Part shown: positions 23,287-31,916 of the stretch, in pieces
Layout: each line of letters begins with the position of its first letter
How positions within the stretch are numbered: the stretch's first letter is position 1
NCBI RefSeq assembly: GCF_002899945.2
Contig: NZ_PPEG02000001.1
Coordinates: forward strand, 558,001 to 622,000
Direction: 5' to 3'
DNA length: 64,000 bases
DNA from: Chryseobacterium viscerum
GTDB taxonomy: Bacteria; Bacteroidota; Bacteroidia; Flavobacteriales; Weeksellaceae
Translations under genes and position numbers: made by a program
The notes under the pieces: model-generated
What the model saw: the letters and a program-made list of their open reading frames with translations, nothing else
The model's database searches: none
Told to the model about the DNA's origin: nothing

Positions 23287-24369
23287 TTACATAAACTTCT
23301 CGCCCTTCTTAAAGTTTTTTAAGTCAAGAACATAATCTTTAATGAGCTGGTCATTATCTCGCGGACAAATAAGAAGTGCTTTATCGGTGTCTACAACAAT
23401 ATAATTTTCAAGACCATCAATAATTACGGCCTTGTTATTATTCCTTAAACGGATAATATTTCCTTTTGAATTATAAGAGAGTAAATGTTTCAGTGTTACT
23501 GCGTTTCCGTCTTTATCCTTTTCAGTATTTTCAAACACTGACGTCCAGGTTCCAAGGTCACTCCATCCTAAGTCTGATGGAATTACATATACATTCTTTG
23601 CTTTCTCTAAAATTCCATTATCAATAGAAATTTTCTGAACCTTAGGGTAAATGGTTTCAATACAGCTATTTTCTTTTTCCGAATTGTATTCACAGGCCAT
23701 AAAATGCTGCATCATCTCAGGAAGATAAAGGTCAAAAGCATGATGAATACTTTTTACATTCCATACAAAAATACCCGCATTCCAAAGGAAATCCCCACTT
23801 TCTAAAAAGCTTTGGGCAATCTCAAGAATTGGTTTTTCTGTGAATGTTTTCACTTTAAAATACTCAGAGGCTTTCTTTTCTACAAACTGAATGTATCCGT
23901 AGCCGGTATCAGGCCTTGTAGGGGTAATACCCAATGTTACCAGATAGTCATGTTGTGAAGCCACCTCAAAGGCAAGCTCTACTTTTTCCAAAAATACATC
24001 TTCTTTAAGAATCAGGTGATCTGCCGGCAACACAATCATGGTGGCATCCGGATTGATCTCAGCAATCTTGTTTGCCATATACAGGTTACAGGCAGCTGTA
24101 TTTTTCATAAGCGGCTCACCCACAATATTTTCTTCAGGAATCTCCGGAAGCTGCTGATGGGATAGCGTAACATACTCTTTGTTCGTAATCACGAATATCT
24201 GCTCCTTAGGAATCACTTTACTGATTCTGTCATAGGTTTGCTGAATCATCGTGCGCCCGGTTCCTAAAATATCCTGAAACTGTTTTGGAAATTTCTGCGT
24301 ACTCATCGGCCAGAACCGGCTACCGATTCCTCCTGCCATTATAACACAGTATCTATCTGATTTTAACAT
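23287..24369 (-). CDS. manC: Mannose-1-phosphate guanylyltransferase
   Basis: A 360-residue nucleotidyltransferase that makes GDP-mannose from GTP and mannose 1-phosphate, the precursor of mannose and fucose residues in surface polysaccharides. The signature VIMAGGIGSRFWPMSTQKFPKQF (residues 9-31) includes the G-x-G-S-R-x-W-P and P-K-Q motifs. Also seen are VLPADHLI, FTEKP and WNAGIFVWN, and the sugar-phosphate region PSDLGWSDLGTW. It has no C-terminal isomerase domain, so it is the single-function form. The gene ends a tight set of three (TolC-like, SprT-like, then this one). Confidence 0.95.
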   Translation of the reverse strand: MLKSDRYCVIMAGGIGSRFWPMSTQKFPKQFQDILGTGRTMIQQTYDRISKVIPKEQIFVITNKEYVTLSHQQLPEIPEENIVGEPLMKNTAACNLYMANKIAEINPDATMIVLPADHLILKEDVFLEKVELAFEVASQHDYLVTLGITPTRPDTGYGYIQFVEKKASEYFKVKTFTEKPILEIAQSFLESGDFLWNAGIFVWNVKSIHHAFDLYLPEMMQHFMACEYNSEKENSCIETIYPKVQKISIDNGILEKAKNVYVIPSDLGWSDLGTWTSVFENTEKDKDGNAVTLKHLLSYNSKGNIIRLRNNNKAVIIDGLENYIVVDTDKALLICPRDNDQLIKDYVLDLKNFKKGEKFM

Positions 24370-24371
24370 TC

Positions 24372-24962
24372 TTAACTACATTTTTGCACCCTCGCTAAAG
24401 GCTTGAAAGAATACTTCCTTCCAGTAGCCAGGTTCTTACAAAGATAGTTTTTTTTAACCAGACCTTCCAATAAATACTTTTCGTTGCGGTATATAAAAAA
24501 CTCTCCCTTCTGAAGATCTTCTATAAAATGAAGACTACCATCCTGTTTTTCAGTATGAAAATACCTTACCAGATCAGGGCTCGCCATGAAATTTGCTTTG
24601 GGTGATTTTGAGAACTTTATGATGATAGGTTTGAGTTCTTGATCATAAATTTCAAGACTTTCAAGAAGCATATTTCTAAAAGTTTCTTTCCACTCGCTGC
24701 CATGAGGGGAAATTCTTCGTCCATATTTTTCAAAGGCTATCAAATGAGCCAATTCATGGGTCAAAACAAAGAAAAAAAGTTGTGGGGTAAGCGTAGAGTT
24801 TACCGTAATTTCATGAGAATTATCCGGAAGCTTTCTGTAATCTCCCAGTTTTGAATTTCTATTTCGTGTAACTTTTATATGTATATAGTGATCTGAAAAC
24901 CAGATCCTTAAATATTTAAGAGTGTTTTGAGGTAAATATTTTTCTAATGATTGGATAGACAT
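24372..24962 (-). CDS. SprT-like zinc metalloprotease-fold protein
   Basis: A 196-residue protein with the SprT-like zincin core. HELAH (residues 69-73) supplies the zinc ligands and catalytic Glu, and SPHGSEWKETF (85-95) the third ligand. The extra C-terminal part has a shortened zinc-ribbon-like region with one C-K-N pattern. Eukaryotic Spartan proteases clear DNA-protein crosslinks; the bacterial role of SprT is not known. It is one base from the TolC-like gene and two from manC. Confidence 0.88.
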   Translation of the reverse strand: MSIQSLEKYLPQNTLKYLRIWFSDHYIHIKVTRNRNSKLGDYRKLPDNSHEITVNSTLTPQLFFFVLTHELAHLIAFEKYGRRISPHGSEWKETFRNMLLESLEIYDQELKPIIIKFSKSPKANFMASPDLVRYFHTEKQDGSLHFIEDLQKGEFFIYRNEKYLLEGLVKKNYLCKNLATGRKYSFKPLARVQKCS

Positions 24963-24963
24963 T

Positions 24964-26286
24964 TTACAAACTTAATGGAATTCCCGCATAGAAATTCAAT
25001 AGTTTAAGACTGAAAAGATAATTATATTTCGCCTGTGCTACTGATCCCTGTGCATTTGCATAATTATTTCTTGCCACATTGACGTCATAGATGGTTGTTC
25101 TTCCCGCAGCATAGCTTTTATCAGCAAAATCAAGAGCCAGTTTGGAGCTCTTTTCTGCTTCCACAGCTGCCAGATAGTTTTCATAGTTGGCATCTGCATC
25201 AAACTGAGCTTTCTGTATATTCTGTCTTACTGATTGTTTCTGTTGTTCAAGGGTAATTTTGCTAACACTTTCATTTAATTTGGACTGCTCAACCTGTAAT
25301 TTTGTTTTCCCTTTATTGAAAATAGGAATATTAAGAGATAGTCCCACATTTTGTCCAAACTGATCTTTATATTGTTCAAAAAAAGTTCCCTGCACAATTC
25401 CTGGAGGAACATTAAATTGTCTATTATAGAACGTGTTAAGACCTGCACTTGCTGTTAATGTTGGCCAGAATGCTGTTTTACTTACCTCAGTTTGTGCTTC
25501 AGCAGATCTTATTCTGCTTTCGGCTGCTTTTATCTGAGGTTGTACATCATAGGCTTTTGTAAGAACCTCGTCAGCCGTTACCAACTGTGAATCTAATGCT
25601 TCAGGAATATCTACATTTTCCACATCAAAATCTTTATAATCTGAAAGCTGTAAAAGCTGAGCGATCGCAAACAGAGCTCTTCCTACGTTCACCTCTGCGG
25701 TCTTAAGATTTTGCTTTTCTCTCGCCCAGGCAGCGTCTGCTTCTGCTAAAACAGTCTGTGCGGTAGTCCCAACCTGAGTGGTTATCTTTGCTCTGTCATG
25801 CTGTTTTTTAGCATTTTCTACAGCGCTTTGAGAAATCTTAACAATTTCTTTGTTTAATAAAGCGGTTAAATACTGTTGTGCAATTTGTACCGAAATATCA
25901 TTTTTGATGGTTTCAATATCATACTGGCTGGCTTCTACATCAAATTGGAGTTTTCTTACATTCTTCTCCAATCTCCCATTATTATAGACCAAAATATCGG
26001 TACCTACACCAACACTGTTATTGAATCTATCGTTTCTATAGCTTCCTGCTCCTAATGATCCTTGTCCGAAACTCACCCCACTCGTAATACTCCCTGATAC
26101 GGAAGGCAAATAGTCTCTTTTTGCTGCTTTAAGGTTGTATTCTTGGTTTTGTTTGGTATACTGATTTTGGATAACCTGAAGATTATGCTCCACTGCATAG
26201 CTTACACATTCTTTTAAGGACCATTTCTTCTGAGCACTTAAACCCAGATAACCTAATCCAAAAACGATGATCCAAACTTTTTTCAT
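24964..26286 (-). CDS. TolC family outer-membrane efflux protein
   Basis: A 440-residue TolC-type channel protein. After a signal peptide (MKKVWIIVFGLGYLGLSAQ) come two tandem OEP repeats with long coiled helices (SLKECVSYAVEHNLQV, NKEIVKISQSAVENAKKQHD, and the second set ending in DVNVARNNYANAQGS). TolC trimers form a tunnel through the outer membrane for efflux or protein secretion. No inner-membrane pump or membrane-fusion gene lies beside it. Its start opens a three-gene tight set with the SprT-like and manC genes. A 183-base divergent region separates it from folC. Confidence 0.93.
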   Translation of the reverse strand: MKKVWIIVFGLGYLGLSAQKKWSLKECVSYAVEHNLQVIQNQYTKQNQEYNLKAAKRDYLPSVSGSITSGVSFGQGSLGAGSYRNDRFNNSVGVGTDILVYNNGRLEKNVRKLQFDVEASQYDIETIKNDISVQIAQQYLTALLNKEIVKISQSAVENAKKQHDRAKITTQVGTTAQTVLAEADAAWAREKQNLKTAEVNVGRALFAIAQLLQLSDYKDFDVENVDIPEALDSQLVTADEVLTKAYDVQPQIKAAESRIRSAEAQTEVSKTAFWPTLTASAGLNTFYNRQFNVPPGIVQGTFFEQYKDQFGQNVGLSLNIPIFNKGKTKLQVEQSKLNESVSKITLEQQKQSVRQNIQKAQFDADANYENYLAAVEAEKSSKLALDFADKSYAAGRTTIYDVNVARNNYANAQGSVAQAKYNYLFSLKLLNFYAGIPLSL

Positions 26287-26469
26287 ATGTATATGTTTAT
26301 TTGTTTTTAATGGTCATATGGAATCGTGTCATCTTCATCAGTGTTGTAACTTGTAAATCACAACGATTTCATATTAAAGATTTTTCAATATTAGACGAAT
26401 TAAATATAAAAAAGTTACAGATTGAAAAATTATATTTTATTTTAAAAAAACTTTTGGGAATTTTGCACC

Positions 26470-27714
26470 ATGACAAACGAACAATATCAGGAAGCTATCG
26501 ACTGGCTTTTCGTACAGATGCCCAACTACCAGATCGATGGACAGCAGGCTTACAAACCCGGGCTTGATAATATAACTAAGCTTTGCGCTTTCTTTGGAAA
26601 TCCTCAGGATAAGATCAAATGCATCCATATCGGTGGAACCAACGGAAAAGGCTCTTCAAGCAACATGCTGGCATCAGTTCTTCAGGAAACTGGCTATAAA
26701 ATCGGGCTATACAATTCTCCGCATCTTATCGATTTCACAGAGCGTATTAAGGTTAACGGGAAAAACTGCAATAAAGAATTTGTCTTTGATTTTATTCAAA
26801 AACTGAAGACAATTCCGGAAGATATTCGTCCTTCGTTTTTTGAGTTTACCACGATTATGGCTTTTGAATATTTTTATCAGCAGCAGGTTGATTTTGCCAT
26901 TATTGAAGTAGGATTGGGAGGAAGATTAGACTCAACCAACATTATTAAACCTCTTATCTCCGCCATAACGAACGTTCAGCTGGATCATCAGAATATTCTG
27001 GGAGATACGATTGAAGAAATCGCAACGGAAAAAGCGGGAATTATTAAAAGTAACATCCCTATTATCTCAGGTGACGACAACGAAGTAGTGAAAAATATCA
27101 TCAGAGAGAAAGCAATTAAAGAAAATGCTCCGTTTATAGATTCCACCTATATTGATACTTCTCTTTCTTCCGACCTGAAAGGAAACTATCAGCAAAAGAA
27201 CATCAGAGTTGTATTGGCTGCCGTAGAAGAATTAAGAAAACTGAAAGTTCCTATTTCAGACAAGGATCTGGAAAACGGGCTGCTCCATGTTCATCAGAAT
27301 ACAGGATTCATTGGCCGTTGGTTCGAATTTTCAAAAAATCCGCTTACAATTTGCGATACGGGACACAATCAGGCAGGTTTGGAGTATGTTTTTTCACAAT
27401 TAAATTCAATTGACAGGCACAAGCACGTCATTTTGGGGTTTGTAAATGATAAAAAAATAGATGATGTGATGAATTTACTTCCCGAAAATTCTGAGTTTTA
27501 TTTTGCAAAACCATCTGTCAACAGGGGAAGACACCCGAAAGATTATGAAAATCTGCTTCAGGAGGCGAAAATTTTTTATAAAATTTTTGATTCCGTACAA
27601 GAAGCGTATCTAGCTGCAAAAGAACGTTGTACAAATGAAGAAATGATTTTTATTGGAGGAAGTAACTTTGTTGTGGGAGATTTTTTAGAAAAAAATTTGG
27701 AGATTTCTGAATAA
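26470..27714 (+). CDS. folC: Bifunctional folylpolyglutamate / dihydrofolate synthase
   Basis: A 414-residue Mur-ligase-fold enzyme that adds glutamates to folates and usually also makes dihydrofolate from dihydropteroate. Walker A IGGTNGKGSSSNML (residues 54-67), LYNSPHLIDFTERIKVNG, EVGLGGRLDSTN and the ATP-site QLDHQNILGDTIEEIATEKAGI are complete. The second domain has the CDTGHNQAGL motif. Length is normal. Single gene, with a 183-base promoter region in front. The tRNA-Val promoter lies within its last codons. Confidence 0.96.
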   Translation: MTNEQYQEAIDWLFVQMPNYQIDGQQAYKPGLDNITKLCAFFGNPQDKIKCIHIGGTNGKGSSSNMLASVLQETGYKIGLYNSPHLIDFTERIKVNGKNCNKEFVFDFIQKLKTIPEDIRPSFFEFTTIMAFEYFYQQQVDFAIIEVGLGGRLDSTNIIKPLISAITNVQLDHQNILGDTIEEIATEKAGIIKSNIPIISGDDNEVVKNIIREKAIKENAPFIDSTYIDTSLSSDLKGNYQQKNIRVVLAAVEELRKLKVPISDKDLENGLLHVHQNTGFIGRWFEFSKNPLTICDTGHNQAGLEYVFSQLNSIDRHKHVILGFVNDKKIDDVMNLLPENSEFYFAKPSVNRGRHPKDYENLLQEAKIFYKIFDSVQEAYLAAKERCTNEEMIFIGGSNFVVGDFLEKNLEISE

Positions 27715-27726
27715 GTTGTATATTTG
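27696..27726 (+). promoter_or_regulatory. Promoter of the tRNA-Val pair
   Basis: TTTG (27696-27699), exactly 19 bases, TATATTTG (27719-27726), the best match to the flavobacterial consensus in this window. It overlaps the end of folC. The transcript should start near 27733, about 25 bases before the first tRNA. Confidence 0.7.
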
Positions 27727-27756
27727 CACCACTCTAAACGAGGAAACAAGTTATAG

Positions 27757-27831
27757 GGGCTCTTAGCTCAGTTGGTTCAGAGCATCTGGTTTACACCCAG
27801 AGGGTCGGGGGTTCGAATCCCTCAGGGCCCA
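27757..27831 (+). tRNA. tRNA-Val (TAC), copy 1
   Basis: A 75-base tRNA. The acceptor arms GGGCTCT and AGGGCCC pair with one G-T. The D arm is GCTC/GAGC, the anticodon stem TCTGG/CCAGA with loop TTTACAC, so the anticodon is TAC (Val). The T arm is GGGGG-TTCGAAT-CCCTC. The 3' CCA is not encoded; discriminator is A. Confidence 0.97.
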
Positions 27832-27865
27832 CACAAAGGATACTGAAGCCTTTCAAAAAATTTCA

Positions 27866-27940
27866 GGGCTCTTAGCTCAGTTGGTTCAGAGCATCTGGTT
27901 TACACCCAGAGGGTCGGGGGTTCGAATCCCTCAGGGCCCA
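27866..27940 (+). tRNA. tRNA-Val (TAC), copy 2
   Basis: A second gene identical in all 75 bases to copy 1, 34 bases further on, with a different linker. Both would be cut from a single transcript that ends at the hairpin directly downstream. Confidence 0.97.
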
Positions 27941-27941
27941 C

Positions 27942-27973
27942 AAAATCTCTCAGGAAACTGGGAGATTTTTTTG
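27942..27973 (+). terminator. Intrinsic terminator after the tRNA-Val pair
   Basis: AAAATCTCTCAG (27942-27953) pairs with CTGGGAGATTTT (27958-27969) with one G-T pair, GAAA tetraloop, then a T-run. Confidence 0.85.
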
Positions 27974-28015
27974 TTTTATCCCTATTACAAAAACTCTTTT
28001 TTCCTTATATTTATT

Positions 28016-28023
28016 TACCTTTG
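28016..28023 (+). promoter_or_regulatory. Likely -7 element of the glycosyltransferase gene
   Basis: TACCTTTG, a perfect -7 box. It overlaps a TTG that is the earliest possible start codon of the next gene, which argues for the later GTG start at 28045. No -33 TTTG at the expected place. Confidence 0.35.
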
Positions 28024-28044
28024 TCTGCATTTGAATTCGCTCAC

Positions 28045-29166
28045 GTGAAGGAACTCCATATCATATCATTCAATTATCCCTACCCTCCTTCTTATGGTGG
28101 AATTATTGATGTTTATTATAAGATCAAGAGCTTACATGATCTGAAAGTAAAGATCTATCTTCATTGTTTTGTAGACCAGGTTCCTAAAACGATTGATCCG
28201 GAAATTAAAGAGATTACCGAAAATGTATTTTTTTATAAAAAGAAAAAGAATCCTTTCCTTTATTTTTCAGGAACACCGTTTGCCGCTGCGATCAGAGATT
28301 CCCAAGCCCTCCTTCAAAATCTTGAAAAGATAAAGGCTCCGATCTTATTTGAAGGCTTGCAGACAACCCGGATCATCCGGTTTCTGAAAAGTAATGAAAC
28401 CCCACTCTATCTCCGCCATCACAACAACGAAACGGAATATTATAAAGGGCTTTCTTTGTCGGAAAAAAATATATTCAAAAAGATTGTTTATACAATTGAA
28501 TCTTTAAAATACACAGGATATCAAAAAAAGCTTCTCAAGAGATTTAAGACCATATTCTGCCTGTCTGAAAAGGAATATAATGAAGTCAATAATTATTCGA
28601 AAAATGCGCAGCTTATCCATATTTTCCACGGTAACCAATCAGTAAAACAATTGGACAAAAAAGGAAATTATTTTCTTTTCCATGGAGATCTCACTACCGC
28701 CGATAATAAAAAGGCGCTGAATGAAACTATAGATTTATTCAAAACCCTTCCCCAATATAAACTGGTTGTCGCATCCGACCGTGCCAGTGAAGATATAAAG
28801 AAGAAAATTTCAGCCATTGAGAACATCAGCCTCACTCCTATTCAAACTACTGAAAACCTTCATCATCTTCTGGAAAATGCCCATGCTAACATTCTGTGTT
28901 CTTATCAAAATTCCGGAACCAAAGTGAAGCTTTTTAACACGCTATACAACAGCCGGTTTGTTATTATTAATGGAAATATCACAGATGATCCTACCCTGAT
29001 GAGTTTATGCCTTTATGGTGCTGATATGGCCGAAATTCGCCAACAAATCATCACCTCAGCTGAAAAAGACTATGATAATGCCAGAAACAGGAAAGAAGTC
29101 CTGGAAAAAAGACATTCAGATCATTCCAAAGCCGAAGAAATGGTAAAAATTATTTTTAAAAATTAA
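28045..29166 (+). CDS. Glycosyltransferase, group 1-like
   Basis: A 373-residue GT-B-fold glycosyltransferase from a GTG start, giving MKELHIISFNYPYPPSYGG, which fits the family N-terminus. A TTG 24 bases upstream keeps the frame open but overlaps a promoter box. Its opening strand and the P-P-S-Y-G-G loop bind the donor or acceptor. The C-terminal half has HHLLENAHANILCSYQNSGTKVKLFNTLYNSRF, the position of the E-x-x-x-x-x-x-E donor-sugar motif, though the second acidic residue is replaced here. Likely adds a sugar to lipopolysaccharide or another surface glycan. It ends 11 bases inside the convergent GT9 gene. Confidence 0.82.
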   Translation: MKELHIISFNYPYPPSYGGIIDVYYKIKSLHDLKVKIYLHCFVDQVPKTIDPEIKEITENVFFYKKKKNPFLYFSGTPFAAAIRDSQALLQNLEKIKAPILFEGLQTTRIIRFLKSNETPLYLRHHNNETEYYKGLSLSEKNIFKKIVYTIESLKYTGYQKKLLKRFKTIFCLSEKEYNEVNNYSKNAQLIHIFHGNQSVKQLDKKGNYFLFHGDLTTADNKKALNETIDLFKTLPQYKLVVASDRASEDIKKKISAIENISLTPIQTTENLHHLLENAHANILCSYQNSGTKVKLFNTLYNSRFVIINGNITDDPTLMSLCLYGADMAEIRQQIITSAEKDYDNARNRKEVLEKRHSDHSKAEEMVKIIFKN

Positions 29167-30127
29167 CCCTATTTATTACTTTCTGGATATTAAACTCTTC
29201 CAGGCAAGCCCAGTCGCCTCTGTAACACTCTTTGTCTCCAAAAACAGAACATGGTCTGCAGGTAAGATCTTTTACCTGGACAACATCTTCTTCACTCTGC
29301 CCGAATCCTAAAAATCCGGCATAAGGATGGGTTGCTCCCCAAATAGAAACACATCTGGTTCCCACAAGACTGGCAAGGTGCATATTGGCAGAATCCATTG
29401 AAATCATCAGCTCCAGTTGAGCGATTTGATTGAGTTCTTCAGTAAGATTTAGCTTTCCGGAAAGGTTTTTTGTATTAGGAATTTCAGCTTCCCATTGGTC
29501 AAGGGTCTCCGTTTCTTTTTTGCCGCCTCCAAAGAAATAGATCGTATGCTTCTTTGCCAGAATTCTGACCAGCTCGTACGATTTTTCTAAAGGAAGCATC
29601 TTCCCTCTATGTTGGGCAAAAGGTGCAAAGCCAATCCCTGATTTGTACTCTGAAATAGGCCTTAATGAATGTGAAAGCTCTACTTTGAATCCCATTTTAC
29701 GAAATACATCAGCATAGCGTTCCACTGTTTTTTTCAGCTGTACTTTATCAAGATTCCAAACATCCGTAAGATGTTCTTTCTCCTCTTTTCCTTTATCTAT
29801 TTTGAAAACTTTCAGCCCTTTCCTTCTGTATATTCTATCTAAAATCTTGGTCCGGATTACATCATGAAGATTGGCAACACAGTCGGGATTAAACTCCCGG
29901 ATCAGCTCATTGCTCAGTTTTCGCAATCCGAAGAGACCTTTATAATCATCCAGATCAATTCCTTTAAAGATAACATTGGGAATTCCGGCAAATAAAGCTT
30001 CGAAGTTCTTCCTGGAAACCATAATAATTTCCACGCCGGGGTTCTGCTCCAGAAATTCTCTGAAAACAGGCGCAGTCATCGCAACATCTCCGAATGCGGA
30101 AAAACGATATGCTAAAATTCTAGTCAC
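29156..30127 (-). CDS. Glycosyltransferase family 9 (heptosyltransferase-like)
   Basis: A 323-residue GT9 protein, relative of ADP-heptose:LPS heptosyltransferases, which extend the LPS core on the inner face of the inner membrane. Seen: N-terminal ILAYRFSAFGDVAMTAPVFREF with the G-D-V/I motif, SYELVRILAKKHTIYFFGGG, and ISMDSANMHLASLVGTRCVSIWGATHPY (the D-S/T-G-x-x-H-x-A substrate site). The C-terminal CRPCSVFGDKECYRGDWACLE cluster of four cysteines is common in this group. It follows sufE by 2 bases and overlaps the convergent gene by 11 bases. Confidence 0.92.
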   Translation of the reverse strand: MTRILAYRFSAFGDVAMTAPVFREFLEQNPGVEIIMVSRKNFEALFAGIPNVIFKGIDLDDYKGLFGLRKLSNELIREFNPDCVANLHDVIRTKILDRIYRRKGLKVFKIDKGKEEKEHLTDVWNLDKVQLKKTVERYADVFRKMGFKVELSHSLRPISEYKSGIGFAPFAQHRGKMLPLEKSYELVRILAKKHTIYFFGGGKKETETLDQWEAEIPNTKNLSGKLNLTEELNQIAQLELMISMDSANMHLASLVGTRCVSIWGATHPYAGFLGFGQSEEDVVQVKDLTCRPCSVFGDKECYRGDWACLEEFNIQKVINRVNF

Positions 30128-30129
30128 GG

Positions 30130-30549
30130 TTATGATTTCAGTTGATAAGCAACAGCATAAAATTTGATTTGCTTGGTCATTGCCATCAATCCATTCGCTC
30201 TCGATGGCGAAAGGAATTCCTGCAATCCTATTTCTGCAATAAATTCGAAATCGGAATCCAGTATTTCCTGAGTGGAATGCCCACTGTAAATACTGACTAA
30301 AAGAGACACGATTCCTTTTGGTAAAATACCATCAGAATCTGCATTAAAGAAAAGTTTACCTTCTTTATATTCAGCATCTATCCAAACCTTACTCTGACAG
30401 CCTTTAATTAGATTGTCTTCGGTTTTCCTGTCTTCCGGTAAGCCTTTCAGTTCTTTTCCAAGATCAATAATGTACTCGTACTTTTGCTCCCAATCCTCAA
30501 GAAATGCGAATTCATCGATTATTTCCTGCTGTTTTTCTTTAATGGTCAT
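30130..30549 (-). CDS. sufE: SufE family sulfur-acceptor protein
   Basis: A 139-residue SufE. It accepts sulfane sulfur from the cysteine desulfurase SufS and passes it to the SUF iron-sulfur assembly scaffold. The active Cys is at residue 51 in IKGCQSKVW, the most conserved part of the family. FNADSDGILPKGIVSLLVSIYSG and SPSRANGLMAM follow as expected. It is upstream of and 2 bases from a GT9 gene, an unrelated partner, so the operon is probably only for shared transcription. A -7 box lies 22 bases upstream of its start. Confidence 0.94.
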   Translation of the reverse strand: MTIKEKQQEIIDEFAFLEDWEQKYEYIIDLGKELKGLPEDRKTEDNLIKGCQSKVWIDAEYKEGKLFFNADSDGILPKGIVSLLVSIYSGHSTQEILDSDFEFIAEIGLQEFLSPSRANGLMAMTKQIKFYAVAYQLKS

Positions 30550-30570
30550 TTTAAATCAAATTTCTTTATG

Positions 30571-30578
30571 CAAAGATA
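30571..30578 (-). promoter_or_regulatory. Likely -7 element of the sufE operon
   Basis: On the minus strand TATCTTTG, a perfect -7 box, 21 bases before the sufE ATG. The -33 region has no TTTG at the expected distance. Confidence 0.35.
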
Positions 30579-30594
30579 ACCAATTTTGTAAAAA

Positions 30595-31692
30595 TTATTT
30601 AAGAGATGCTTTTTCAAAAAGTTGCAGAATTTTCAATTCCTCATTCTCCCAGCAAAATACGTCTGCCGCTTTATTAAGTTCGCTCTGATAATACAGTCTC
30701 CCTCTTTCAAGAACCAGATTAATTGCCTTCTCAATAGTTTCAGGCTGATGGTCTGTAATGATCTCTCCTACGTCAAACTGATTTTTGATTCGCTGCATCT
30801 CAGGAAAATTAATCATTACAAGTGGTACTCTGGATTGAATATAGTCACAAACCTTATTAGGAAGAGAATAATAATAGCTTACCCCATTATTTTCCTCAAG
30901 ACTGAAACCCGCATCTGCCGTTTTAGTTATTTCTCTGAGGTTTTCCGGTTTCAGCTTACCCAGAAAGAAGACTTTGTCTTGCAGTTTTTCCTGAGTAACC
31001 AATTCTTCATATGTTTTTTTCTTTGGTCCGTCTCCTGCGATTTTCAGAACAGCATCTTTAATATGATGCATCGCGACAATCATCTTTTCAATTCCCCGGG
31101 ACTGATTGATTGCTCCCTGATACAGAATTATTTTAGGCTGATTTTCCGGAATCTCAGGCACAGAAAGAATTTTTCTAGGAATATTTCTTACTACAACAGG
31201 ATTCACATTGTATTTTTCATGGAACCATTCGGCGTAGCTTTCACTTTCTGTCATCATGAATTCTATTTGAGGAACCAGTTTCCTTTCCAGTACTCTCCAG
31301 AATTTCTGTGAAAACCTCTTTTGGACCGATGGCATTTCTGTGAAAATTTCATGACTGTCAAAGACCAAAGGGATGTTCAGTTTTTTGGCAATGAGATAAT
31401 TTGGCAGAAGTGCATCTATGTCATTGGCATGAAGGATAGTATCTTTGTCAGCTTTTTTCTTTAGCTCCTTATACAGCTTCCAGTTGAATTCAAAATAGGC
31501 AGTCTTTAGACTTTTTGACTTCAATTCTATTCTGGAAAAGGGATAAGGACGCTCCATTTTCTCATTTCCTTCCCAGTCATTTCCTATAAGTTCTATGGGA
31601 TATCCGTTATCAAAAAGGGTTTTACATACCTTTTCTATTCGCTGGTCGGTATACAGGCTGCTAAAGGCTGAAGTGATTACTTTTTTCCTCAT
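30595..31692 (-). CDS. Glycosyltransferase family 4 (group 1)
   Basis: A 365-residue GT-B glycosyltransferase. I place the start at MRKKVITSAFSSLYTD, which overlaps the upstream small-protein stop by 4 bases (ATGA), instead of the longer frame. It has HANDIDALLPNYLIAKKLNIPLVFDSHE in the first domain and IILYQGAINQSRGIEKMI, KIAGDGPKKK and GFSLEENNGVSYYYSLPNKVCDYI (the E-x-x-x-x-x-x-x-E-like donor motif) in the second. It probably adds a sugar to a surface polysaccharide. It is coupled to the upstream membrane protein. Confidence 0.88.
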   Translation of the reverse strand: MRKKVITSAFSSLYTDQRIEKVCKTLFDNGYPIELIGNDWEGNEKMERPYPFSRIELKSKSLKTAYFEFNWKLYKELKKKADKDTILHANDIDALLPNYLIAKKLNIPLVFDSHEIFTEMPSVQKRFSQKFWRVLERKLVPQIEFMMTESESYAEWFHEKYNVNPVVVRNIPRKILSVPEIPENQPKIILYQGAINQSRGIEKMIVAMHHIKDAVLKIAGDGPKKKTYEELVTQEKLQDKVFFLGKLKPENLREITKTADAGFSLEENNGVSYYYSLPNKVCDYIQSRVPLVMINFPEMQRIKNQFDVGEIITDHQPETIEKAINLVLERGRLYYQSELNKAADVFCWENEELKILQLFEKASLK

Positions 31693-31916
31693 TCCTTTTT
31701 CTTGCCTAGTATTAAATGATAGATCTGGATAAGGCAGATCAATCCGTTTGGAATGATAACCGGCCATAAAGGCCCACTAAAAAAGCCATAAATGACAAAA
31801 CAAAAACAGCCAATCATGTTGACAATTCTAATTTTTCTTACATCTTTCAGTATGAAACTCAGCACGATAAAAACTGAGGCAGAATATCCGATATAAGTAG
31901 TAGATTCGGGGCTCAT
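31689..31916 (-). CDS. Small three-helix membrane protein, YgjV-like
   Basis: A 75-residue inner-membrane protein with three hydrophobic segments: TYIGYSASVFIVLSFILKD, IVNMIGCFCFVIYGFFSG and PVIIPNGLICLIQIYHLIL. Its pattern (I-G-Y-x-A-S, I-R-x-V-N, P-x-x-x-P-N) resembles the YgjV family and half of a SWEET/PQ-loop transporter, but such short flavobacterial members have no proven role and have been given misleading names. It overlaps the glycosyltransferase by 4 bases, so the two are cotranslated; a flippase-like or scaffold role in the same glycan path is only conceivable. Confidence 0.78.
   Translation of the reverse strand: MSPESTTYIGYSASVFIVLSFILKDVRKIRIVNMIGCFCFVIYGFFSGPLWPVIIPNGLICLIQIYHLILGKKKE

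Noticed and set aside
27757..27940. tRNA-Val pair as an integration site of a mobile element
   Set aside because: No integrase, no partial tRNA end repeat and no foreign-looking genes are seen nearby; the two copies are full length.
30622..31311. 229-codon open frame antisense to the glycosyltransferase gene at 30595-31692
   Set aside because: Its protein is Phe/Ile-rich without domain pattern, and the opposite strand encodes a clear glycosyltransferase; long antisense frames are common with this codon use.
31693..31767. 25-codon extension of the glycosyltransferase start
   Set aside because: It reads through the coding part of the small YgjV-like gene in another frame; the inner ATG gives a normal 4-base overlap.
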